In this document: positions 56,249-64,000 of the stretch, one piece after another
Position numbering within the stretch: the stretch's first letter is position 1
Layout of the letters: the number at the start of each line of letters is the position of its first letter
Assembly (NCBI GenBank): GCA_947311845.1
Contig: CAMZMU010000041.1
Coordinates: 116,648,796 to 116,712,795 of the forward strand
Length of the DNA: 64,000 bases
Direction of reading: 5' to 3'
Origin: Poa pratensis
Lineage: Eukaryota; Streptophyta; Magnoliopsida; Poales; Poaceae
Position numbers and translations under genes: made by a program
The notes under the pieces: generated by a model
Told to the model about the DNA's origin: nothing
What the model saw: only the letters and a program-made list of their open reading frames with translations
Database searches by the model: none

Positions 56249-56637
56249 TGTTAGGTCGATCTCCAACTGTGCGAGCCCAACGGCCGCACAACCCTGATCC
56301 CACGCCCTGATCGGGGGCGTCCAACCGAACCTCTGGTTGGTGGGCCCCTGTGGCCTGCGCTATATAAAGAGGTGGGGGGTCGGCTGCACAAGACACGAGG
56401 TTCACCGTGCCACCAGTCACCCCACCGACATCCCCTCCGATCTAGGGTTAGCGTAGTGCTCACGGGAAGCACCACTGCTCCGCAGCCGCCACCGTCGACC
56501 ACCATGGCTGACTCCTCGAGCTCCTCTGGACAGAGCCAAGGTATCTCTCCGATTCTCCTCTCCGATCTCGCTGTTTTCACACACCTACACGATCTCGTGC
56601 TAGATCTACTGAAGTTGAAATTGCTAGGTATCTAACA
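56249..56637 (+). repeat. 3' LTR of the intronic Copia
   Basis: 389 bp, six differences from the 5' LTR by eye (for example CTCCAACTG against CTCCAGCTG). Confidence 0.95.
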
Positions 56638-56746
56638 GTAATACACCACCCGGTGCACAAAACGAATGTTTATTCACCTCGAAAGTTCTATTTAGTGGAA
56701 ATCTATGTCTGCAGAAAGGGTGAGGCCATATGAGGCGACACATTGA

Positions 56747-56987
56747 CAAGCTATGGTTAAAGATGCTAAGGGCAAAAGCAAAGATGACCAACTGGGTCTC
56801 GTGATCACCGATCACTTGTGTTAGTATTCATAATAGCTAGTCTTGGCTTTTGGCCTTTTGTCACTAAGCTTATAATATCTCCATGTTGTCGTGCTTAAGT
56901 CGGTGAATGGACAACATGTAATGAACCTCCAATTTCTTGCAGTAACAGAAACCATGTGGTTCATTGCTTAGTTTTCTTGAAAATACA
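56747..56987 (+). other. F-box family 3'-UTR module (copy 5), cut short
   Basis: GATGACCAACTGGGT, ATGAACCTCCAATTTCTTGCAG and TTTTCTTGAAAATACAC match other copies. The homology ends abruptly at about 56988, where the repeat-built region begins. Confidence 0.6.
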
Positions 56988-57475
56988 CTACTATAACAAG
57001 GGAGGAAGGATCCCAATTCTCTCCATTTTTTGCCTATATTCAGCCTCTCTTTGCTTGACACGTGTGCATGTTGGTGTAGCTTGGCTTCCTCTGATTGGTT
57101 AGAGTCTTCTTGGACCGTGGTGTTTGCCTTCTTCTTTTCTTTTTTTTCCCTTTTGGTTTGGTCAGCCGGTTAGTCTTCTAGCTCCTCATGTCTATTTGTT
57201 CTGACCGGAGAGACTATCATTTTTTTTCTTTCTTTTCTAGCCGGTCATGGTTGGTCTTCCGGTGATTTCCTTATTTTCTCTTCTTTTTTGCAGCCGGTCA
57301 TGAGTTCGTCTTCCGGTGTTTTTCTTTATTTTATTATGATGCATGCACCATCTTTTTCTTTATTCTTATCTTCTTGCTAAGCTTGACCCCCACGTTTCTT
57401 GTTTTGTTTTATATGGCTGGGTTGTTTTTTTTTATATAGAAAGCTTGGCCTCTACGTTTCATCTTCTCATTTATA
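56988..57475 (+). repeat. Repeat module M1 of an unclassified element
   Basis: Starts CTACTATAACAAGGGAGGAAGGAT and continues with GACACGTGTGCATGTTGG, CAGCCGGTCATG..TCGTCTTCCGGTG, GATGCATGCACC and AAGCTTG.CC(T/C)CTACGTTTC. The same ordered motifs appear in 60560-61330 (M2, without the start) and 62770-63290 (M3, with the start CTAATATAATAAGGGAGGAAGGAT). I cannot assign a superfamily. Confidence 0.5.
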
Positions 57476-57505
57476 CTAGGGGAAGGGAGCGCGGCAATGC
57501 CGCGC
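57476..57505 (-). other. Helitron-like 3' terminus (minus strand)
   Basis: The minus strand reads hairpin GCGCGGCA-T-TGCCGCGC, nine bases, then CTAG followed by T. A GC-rich hairpin 8-12 bases before CTAG|T is the Helitron 3'-end hallmark. The matching 5' TC end is not secured. Confidence 0.45.
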
Positions 57506-57840
57506 GTGTGTTAGTGTAATTTGAATTTGGATTGTTTGAACTTGAAATTTGATTAAATGGCAGTGCCGCGCGTGTGTGGGTGAAATTTGAATTTGTATTA
57601 TTTGAAATCGAAATTTGATTAAATTGTATGAACAGTTGGTTTTTTTTTGTTCGTGGTAGTGTGTTAAAAAATTGGATTTGGAAATACCCTATATGGGCAG
57701 TGCCGCGCGTGTGTGGGTGAAATTTGAATTTGTATTATTTGAAATCAAAATTTGATTAAATTGTATGAACAGTTGGTTTTTTTTTGTTCGTGGTAGTGTG
57801 TTAAAAAATCGGATTTGGAAATACCCTATATGTTGCAAAA
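57506..57840 (+). repeat. Tandem repeat with GCCGCGCGTGTGTG
   Basis: Two close copies of about 138 bp (from about 57557 and 57695), each starting GGCAGTGCCGCGCGTGTGTG and including TGAACAGTTGGTTTTTTTT, plus a diverged half-copy at about 57494. Confidence 0.8.
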
Positions 57841-58406
57841 AAAATCAGGGAAACAGGAAATTAGAAAAAAGAAGAGAGTCATACAATTTTGAATATTTTC
57901 TGACGTATCTGTTTCTTTTTTAACGTCCACGAAATATAAAAATTTGGAAGGCACATAAAAATTGAAAACTTGATAATTGGACATTATTTATTTTTTCTGT
58001 GACCAATTTGATGTAGTTGTCATATTTTTTGTGTGGATGTATGTGAAATTACTGTTTTACATTTTTTGTAGTTTTTCCGGAGTTTTTCAATTAAGCTGAG
58101 GTAATTTTTGTTTTAAGAAAAAATAATTCTTTGAGGACAAAAGTGTTTATTTTGTTGTTTTTTTATAGTTATGAGAAATAGTGAGTTAGGAAGAAGTTTG
58201 TGTAATGGGTAAATCTGTTGAATTTTATCAAAATTTGTTGAAATTAATTTAAGTCTTTAGCCGGAGGGAAGTACATTTTGTGAACATTTATTATATTTGA
58301 TTTAAGTTTTATTTGTAATTACAGGTAAATAGATTTATTTTGGCCATAATTTTCTTATTGACGAAATGTGTTGGAATTTACTGAAATTTGTTGGAATTAA
58401 TTTAAT
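57841..58406. other. AT-rich stretch, nothing recognised
   Basis: No gene. TTGTTGGAATTAATTTAA-like phrases recur at about 58238 and 58369, hinting at older internal duplications. Confidence 0.4.
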
Positions 58407-58945
58407 CTTACGATTGGAGGAGAATACGTTTCTTGGATATTTATTAAATTTGATTTAAGTTCTATTTGTAATTACAGGTAAGTAGATTTATTTTGTGTAT
58501 ATTTTTGTTATTTCACAGTGTATTCGAAAGAAATTTACTGTTTTGTCGAGTATATATGCAGTACAATTGTTTTGCAAGAGGTTTTTTTTGCCTGATTTTT
58601 GTTACTTCGAATTGTAAAATTTCAATGATTTTTTTATTTTAAGTATCTACTTATAATTGTTACTTATCTTACGATTGGAGGAGAATACGTTTCTTGGATA
58701 TTTATTAAATTTGATTTAAGTTCTATTTGTAATTACAGGTAAGTAGATTTATTTTGTGTATATTTTTGTTATTTCACAGTGTATTCGAAAGAAATTTACT
58801 GTTTGTCGGGTATATATGCAGTACAATTGTTTTGCAAGAGGTTTTTTTTTGCCTGATTTTTGTTACTTCGAATTGTAAAATTTCAATGATTTTTTTTATT
58901 TTAAGTATCTACTTATAATTGTTACTTCCAATTGTAAAATTTGAA
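58407..58945 (+). repeat. Direct repeat, two units of about 271 bp
   Basis: CTTACGATTGGAGGAGAATA starts each unit (58407 and 58678). The units are near-identical, differing mainly in T-run lengths and one G/A change (GTCGAG against GTCGGG). Confidence 0.9.
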
Positions 58946-59104
58946 GCAGTTTGTTTGTTTGTGCATTATTTGGAATTATTTTAGAATCTTATGGATAGTT
59001 TTGGTTTTTTTATATTAAATGAGGGCATATTTGAAATTGTGGGTTTGAATTATTTACAACCTTTTCAAGTTTTTTCCAAAAAAAAAACAAAAAAAAAGGG
59101 TGAG

Positions 59105-59135
59105 CCACTGTGACGTCACGCTGACGTCACAGTGG
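59105..59135. promoter_or_regulatory. Perfect 14-bp palindrome with two TGACGTCA sites
   Basis: CCACTGTGACGTCA, three bases, TGACGTCACAGTGG. TGACGTCA is the core bound by plant bZIP (TGA/CREB-like) factors. Whether it is used is not known. Confidence 0.6.
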
Positions 59136-59640
59136 TCAAACCCAGATGCGTCGCCCGCGGTGGCGCCGTGGTCGCCGGCGGCGAGCGGCGGCATTTTGGG
59201 ACGCGGCGATGGGCGCAGTCGACGCGCCTGGATGCGGGCGACACGCGAGCGGCGGCGCCGCCGCCTTTTCGTCGCCGGAGTGGCCAGGGCGGCGCGCGGA
59301 CGCGGCGGACCACCGCGCGGACGGCACGGGCGATTCCGCCGCCGATGCGGCCTCCCGGCACGCCGCGCTTGGCGAGGAGGTGGAGGGCGGCGCGGCGCAC
59401 CTCCCTTTGTCCTTCGATTTGGACGGGGAGGGCCGGAGCGGCGGCGCAAGGCGGCGACGGCGGCGGCGACTTCCGCGTCGCGGGGAGAAGAGAAGAGGAA
59501 GGAGAAGATGCGGTGGCATTTTTGCATGGATGCCCTTAACTTTTTTCGAATTCGTGGACAGGTCCTTTGCGGGCGGTTTCCTGCAAAATGGCGCGCTGGA
59601 GGCGACGTGGCACGCGTTGATTGGTAGAAACTCCGTGCTA
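59136..59640. other. GC-rich island inside the AT-rich repeat region
   Basis: About 500 bp of GCG/CGG-rich DNA with overlapping frames of 94-175 codons on both strands. The products are Arg/Ala-rich with no family resemblance, so I do not call a gene. Confidence 0.5.
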
Positions 59641-59655
59641 CAGTATTACTGTAGC
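59637..59655. other. Short palindrome GCTACAGTA-T-TACTGTAGC
   Basis: Perfect 9-bp arms with one central base. Confidence 0.7.
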
Positions 59656-59861
59656 GTGCGCGAATTTTGACGTGGTCTGGGCCGTCGGACGCGTCGATCG
59701 GACGGCTGTTGTTTTCCCGGTGACGTGGAGGCTGGATTGGAGGTCGGTTTCGTCGTACTTTTATATACTAGGGAATATTTTTCTTTTCTTCCCGAAGTTT
59801 GGCCCCTACGTTTCCTCTTTCCGTATATATATTTTTGCCTTCTCAATTTTCTTTCACCATG

Positions 59862-59951
59862 ATGGCTGACCGGATTTCTGGAACTATTCTTCTTGATGCT
59901 CATACTGATCGCCGGTGCTTAGAGATCCGTCTTGGCCTGTTATGGAGCAAG
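59862..59951 (+). other. Possible first exon of a transposon-borne OB-fold (RPA-like) protein
   Basis: MADRISGTILLDAHTDR then CLEIRLGLLWSK followed by a GTTTGT donor-like site. The pattern (L..A..DRR.LEIRL..LW) recalls the start of RPA70-like proteins carried by plant Helitrons. No second exon could be found, so this is tentative. Confidence 0.25.
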
Positions 59952-60559
59952 GTTTGTATGTGCGTGTTCTTTTTAATTTGTTGATTTTTGTCTATTGCCT
60001 ATAGTAGTACATGATTGTTTTTTATGTTCATATGTTTCTTCTTCGGTTCGATGGTTGTGGCAATTGTGCGCTCCGTCTACGCCTGCGCTTGATTGTGCTT
60101 CTTCAATGAAAATTTACGGTAATACGACGGGATTCTCTTTTGCCGTGGCAGCGTCAGCAGCAGGTTTTCCTTCAGCGATAGCGTCAGCAACATGTTTTCC
60201 TTCAGCGATAGTGTCGGCACCATATTTTCTTGCCGCAGCAGCCCCCGGCGGCACGTTTCGGCAGCCCAGCGGTAGATTTTCCTGCCATGGTAGCGCTGGT
60301 GTTCCGGCCTGCTCCTTTGTTGTGTGGTCTTGCCTCTCGAACTGGCCAGTAGTCTATGTTTTTTGTTGTGGTTGTTTGAACTTTCGCTTGGCTTCACTTT
60401 TTTAGTTACTGATTAATATGTATAAAGTTGCGTCGTCGATATAGGCTTGAAGAGAGGATAGTGTTTTTTTACTATGGTTTCATCTTTTTATGTGCACATT
60501 TGTTTTGCATTGGTCATTTCTAAATTTTAAGGTTTCTAAATTTCTCCAATTGTTTCTTG
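59952..60559. other. Non-coding stretch with short direct repeats
   Basis: TTTTCCTTCAGCGATAG(C/T)GTC occurs twice (about 60166 and 60196) within GCAGCAGG-type repeats. A 136-codon frame here looks incidental. Confidence 0.4.
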
Positions 60560-61330
60560 TTTCAACCTGTTGTTTCTTGACACTATGCATGTTGGTGTTG
60601 CGTGGCTTTTTTCTACTGGTTAGAATATAGTTTTTCTGCTGTATGACTTCTTCCTCATTTTATTTCTTGTTGATCTCATTTCGTCAGGCTGTTTCATTTT
60701 TTTCTCCTTATGTTTAGTTTTCTTCTGACCGGATATTTCTTCTACTGATTAAAGTATAATTATTCATCTTTTTTACTTCCTCCTCCTTTTATTTCTTGTT
60801 GAACTCATTTCGAATGTTTCATTTGTTTTCTCCTTATGTTTAATTTTGTTCTTATCAGATAAACTACCGACCTTTTGATTTTTTTTCAGCCGGTCATGGG
60901 GCTTCTGGTGGTTTTCTTATACTATATTTTTGCTAGCATGCACCTTTTGTTTTATCGTGGGTTGGCCACATGGTTTTTGCATATATTTTATTACAGTGCA
61001 TGCACTGGCTTATACGGCCAGGGTCGTTGTTTTCTCTCCATGAAGATTGGACCTTACTTCCCTATTCTCATCCTTTGCTAGGCTTGTTCTTCTTGTCTTT
61101 TCTTGGTAAGCTTGGTCCCTACGTTTCCTTCTCTTGTTCATACGGCTGGGTTTTTTTTTCTATATGAAGTTTGGACCCTATTTCCCGTTCTTATCCTTTG
61201 CTAAGTTTAGCCCTTGCGTTTTCTTTGTACGTCCAGGCTTGCTCTCCCGTTCTTATCATTTGCCAAGCTTGACCCTTGCGTTTTCTTCGAGCGTCCGGCT
61301 TGTTATTTCCTCACAAAGTTCAGCGCTGCA
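60560..61330 (+). repeat. Repeat module M2
   Basis: Has TGCATGTTGGTGTTGCGTGG, an internal duplication of TTTATTTCTTGTTGA(T/A)CTCATTTCG (about 60659 and 60788), CAGCCGGTCATGGGG, and four AAG(C/T)TT(G/A)G.CCC(T/C).CGTTT(T/C)C motifs (61109-61290). Confidence 0.5.
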
Positions 61331-61508
61331 ACATGCAAGCATGGCGCGATAAGAAAAGATGATTTGGTTCAAAAGCATAATTTACTAGAGCAGAGCACTG
61401 TGTTTCTCGTTGTTTTTATTAAAAAAAATGTTGTCGGGGTGGAGGGGGTCCAATCCTTATGTTGAAAACCAAATCATTATCATGATCCATGTTACAAGTT
61501 TTTACTAA

Positions 61509-61736
61509 ATGATGGGCTGTAGGAACTACGAATTTGCTAAATTGCAGGTTGAGTTGGACAAAATGAGAGTGAAAATATTGGGAGGATATAATCAGGAAAT
61601 TACACGGATGAACAAAACTGCTGGAGGAGCAAGTTCAATGGCGAAGAAAATGAAATATGATGACGAGAAGAATATCAGAGAGAAGGCCAAGAAGATCCGA
61701 TCAACAGGAAAGTCTCCCTGTGGATGCTGCTTTTGA
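61509..61736 (+). other. Unrecognised basic coiled-coil ORF (75 aa)
   Basis: MMGCRNYEFAKLQVELDKMR, GGYNQEITRMNK, KKMKYDDEKNIREKAKKIRS, ending SPCGCCF. The heptad-like, Lys-rich pattern looks like real protein, possibly a last exon, but I recognise no family. It lies between repeat modules M2 and M3. Confidence 0.35.
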
Positions 61737-62769
61737 AACATTCACATTCAGCAAAATTTGAAACATGGAGGGCACAACTTGAATGCTATATAAGCTCACA
61801 ACAGAAATTTATTGTATTGTAAAACGTATTTGGTTTGATGACTGATAAGAGTATATAGTTGCACCTGACATGCAGCATTGTATTGGGAGCATCATAAACA
61901 GGTTTCAAGGTTTTGGATGTTCTTCAAGATAAACGGACCGTAAGAAAGTAGTCATTGCAATGAGCAAATTTAGGAGCTCCACTGTATCTTCTTAAGATAT
62001 ATAACATACAAATACACCCGGTACCATAGCAAAAGCAAAACCGAATTGCAAGCAAATTTTAGAACAACAGTTGTATTATAGAAATTCAGAAAATCCAAAG
62101 CCAACATAAGCACACTTGCTTTTGTCATTTTTGGTGTCTCAATTCATTTACATTGAAATAGGTGAGAGCATTATCTGCATGAAGCAAACCTGGCTATGTA
62201 CTGCAATAATCTATAAACCTTTGAGAACATGTTACTTCTCGCTAAGAGAGATGCAGCACAAGCTAGCTTTTGCTTTAAGAAGCATTATTAATGATGGTGT
62301 TCAGCCAAAAATTTCCGAAGCGTAAAACCAAAAATATTATTCGGCAGTAGGCAATAATGTACAAGTTATGTAATACAGTTGTATTGGGTTTAGGGTTTGC
62401 CTACCAAAATAAATTAGTACTAGAGTGTCCTGGTGCAAGTAATACAATTTTTGTTTAGTGCATTTAGAGAACGTGTGCATGCATCTACCATACCCCTGTA
62501 ATATGGGCTTGAAGAGTATGTAATCAGCCTGTAATATACTTATGACATTTTATAATAATATTTTACCATCTCTTTGTATCTAACAATGTGTTAGTCTGTC
62601 CATATTTTGCATCCCAGAAGCTCAATCCAGAACAAAGAAAATCCTTTCATTGTCTACCAATGAATAACAACTTACTAGAATTTGACTGCTTCTCACTGAC
62701 GTTTTGTATGATACGGAAAATGACTCTGCCAACGATCTCCTTCCAACCGACTCGCCTTTGAACTAATAT
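61737..62769. other. AT-rich intergenic DNA, nothing recognised
   Basis: No open frame of note and no transposon ends identified. Confidence 0.4.
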
Positions 62770-63290
62770 AATAAGGGAGGAAGGATTCTAATTTTGGCAG
62801 TTTTTCGTCTATTTCCAACCTATCGCCAGGTGACACGTGTGAGCCTTGTTCCTACGTGGCTTCTTACCATTGGTTGGACCCTATTGAGAATTGGCAGTTG
62901 TCTTCTTCATTGTTTTTCTTTTTGCTCTCCCAGTTTGGCTAGCCGGTTCCTTTTGTGCTCCAGCAAGTTTTGCTCTCCTTCCTTCGTTTTTCTTTTCCTG
63001 TGTAATGTTTTCTTTCACAGCCGGTCTCACGGTGCCTCCCGGTGGTCTCTTTTTGTCCTCTTAAAAAAACGCATGTGCATGCACTTTGACTTTCTGAGCA
63101 AACTTGGTTCTCAAGTTTTGTATTTTTGGCTTGATGTATGGCTGGATAGTTTTTCTCTTCTTTTTCTTTCATGTTCTCATCTTCTTCTGATGTTAGAGTT
63201 TAGCTTTTCTTGCTAGCCTAGCTTGGCACCTACGTTTGCCTCCATTGGAGATATGCATCTCTTTTTTTTTTACTTGCCGCCTACGTTTGC
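62770..63290 (+). repeat. Repeat module M3
   Basis: Starts CTAATATAATAAGGGAGGAAGGAT and then GGTGACACGTGTGAGCC, CAGCCGGTCTCACGG, ATGTGCATGCAC and AGCTTGGCACCTACGTTTGC, the order seen in M1. It is interrupted at 63294 by a poly(T)-fronted retroposon. Confidence 0.5.
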
Positions 63291-63293
63291 TTC

Positions 63294-64000
63294 TTTTTTT
63301 TTTTTTTTTGACAGGGAGCCGTGTACAGGATCAAAGAACTGAAGAACACGCACGCACGAACTCAAGAACAGAACACTCCACACCTGGCGATCCTGGCACC
63401 ACCACGCACACCACACACCCGAGGAAGAAACTCAGCCAAACCAGTTGATAAGCCGCAAGATCCATCCGACGTAAACGCCGGAATCTAACCGCTGAAGGAG
63501 CATCGCCGCTGAGCCGCCGCCTGGCCACCATCATCGCCTCGCGCCGGAGACGAAGAAGGCAGCTCCGTCCATCTTCCGCCAGCCCACCAAGGTCGTCGAC
63601 GAAGGAGAGCACCGTTCCTGCACACTCCCACACTTCCAGCTCCAACACACCGCCACCCGAGCTCTGCACCACCACCGGAGCAAGCGGCGACGCAGCGGCG
63701 AAGCAGCTCAGGGACCAAAATCCCCGCGCACCAGATCCGCGGCGCCGACCCGCCATCCGGACGCAGGGGCCTGGAACCTCGAGAGATCCGTAGATCCGCG
63801 AGCTCCAGCTAGACGAGCGCGCCGTCGCGGCCTCCGAAGGACACCTGCAACAGAGAGGAAGCACGCCGCCGCCAAAACCACCACCGACCACACCTCCACC
63901 TCCAGGGCGCCGCCGGCTAGGCCTCCTACCAAACCTACTATATACAAGGCGGGATCCGGAGATTCCCCCGCCTCCCGCTGCCGGAGCAGCCGCCGGAGGC
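63294..64000 (-). mobile_element. Antisense LINE-like retroposon, 3' part (runs off the window)
   Basis: A T-run of 16 at 63294-63309, followed by GACAGGGAGCCGTGTACAGG, reads on the minus strand as a 3' end with poly(A). The rest is GC-rich with no recognised reverse transcriptase within 700 bp. The 186-codon minus frame at 63331-63891 has no family resemblance. Confidence 0.5.

Larger units (their letters stand above)
50532..56637 (+). mobile_element. Copia retrotransposon in the intron of F-box copy 5
   Basis: 6106 bp with 389-bp LTRs (50532-50920 and 56249-56637), TSD GTAAT (50527-50531 and 56638-56642), iMet primer site TGGTATCAGAGC at 50922 and polypurine tract AGGGGGAGAA at 56239-56248. 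Internal order is a GC-rich leader, an AT-rich repeat-bearing stretch, gag, integrase, reverse transcriptase and RNase H, all broken by stops and shifts. I count six LTR differences, about 1.5%. Confidence 0.95.
49297..56746 (+). pseudogene. F-box protein gene, copy 5 (frameshifted; Copia in intron)
   Basis: ATG 49297: MPPPLPGELIEEIFLRVPPD, RASLASKLWLGRL (F-box). Near 49460 a C-run has four C where copies 1 and 2 have five, shifting the frame to MLDFFYCWPPYS and CYAFDCRHGRVVLGV. A second shift near 49660 leads to ENLVVSHPMMGCWWDMG, AAVLCAVAGCDHLACPEG and NDDDDGREGILRFDL. A TGA at 50300 lies within LLPI|NPEESLRLIG, and the frame then continues to DLGIYQINLKTLRWKK. Exon 1 ends at 50477 (CAAG|GTATATC). 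The Copia element 50532-56637 sits in the intron. Exon 2, 56715-56746, encodes ERVRPYEATH. Confidence 0.85.

Noticed and set aside
57000..57020. GGGAGGAAGGAT as a possible Stowaway end
   Set aside because: It lacks the CTCCCTCCG core, TA duplication and a mirrored partner; it is shared with 62775 as part of another repeat.
59054..59670. Frames of 94-175 codons on both strands
   Set aside because: GC island with low-complexity Arg/Ala products; no splice or start support.
63331..63891. Minus-strand frame of 186 codons
   Set aside because: Sits in the antisense retroposon 3' part; composition-driven, no reverse transcriptase motif.
1..64000. tRNA, rRNA, CRISPR, riboswitch or bacterial signals
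   Set aside because: I saw no cloverleaf-like or rRNA sequence. The genome is a plant nuclear one, so bacterial features are not expected.

Overview
This is nuclear DNA of a grass, most probably a pooid (Triticeae, oat or ryegrass relatives). The evidence is spliced genes, monocot F-box proteins, an iMet-tRNA primer site for Copia elements, a primer site I recall as tRNA-Asp for Gypsy elements, and Gypsy LTRs that resemble abundant pooid families such as Sabrina. There are no operons, ribosome-binding sites or CRISPR arrays.

Layout. (1) 1-20425 is a nest of Gypsy LTR retrotransposons. The oldest element (C) was hit by B' in its 3' internal part and by A in its LTR. B' was hit by D, and D was hit by B, a second copy of the B' family in opposite orientation. 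A (10241-19320) is complete, with TSD TATAT, but has no reverse transcriptase or integrase. (2) 20426-24340 holds a gene-fragment mosaic, a 5'-truncated F-box pseudogene, and a probable TIR element carrying an antisense fragment of a HAD phosphatase (Sgpp-like). (3) 24370-27740 is a Mutator-like element with a perfect 9-bp TSD. It contains a Stowaway MITE, a 1.3-kb minisatellite and four exons, with introns, of a CHIP-type TPR/U-box gene: a Pack-MULE. (4) 27929-56746 is a tandem cluster of F-box genes, all on the + strand. Copy 1 is intact (381 aa). Copies 2, 3 and 5 are frameshifted. Copy 4 is open but has lost its ATG. A further copy survives only as a 3'-UTR remnant. The cluster has been hit by a hAT element, a young internally deleted Copia, a PIF/Harbinger element with a nested hAT, an antisense LINE-like retroposon and a Copia in the intron of copy 5. 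(5) 56988-63290 is AT-rich, repeat-built DNA that I cannot classify fully. It includes a Helitron-like 3' terminus, direct repeats and palindromes. (6) From 63294 to the window end lies an antisense poly(T)-fronted retroposon.

How it fits together. The only clear host gene set is the F-box family, predicted SCF ubiquitin-ligase substrate receptors. Its copies share upstream boxes, one phase-1 intron, a tiny last exon and a common 3' UTR, so whole gene units were duplicated and then eroded by transposons and small indels. Several frameshifts look like homopolymer length changes and could be assembly errors; reads should be checked before these copies are called dead.
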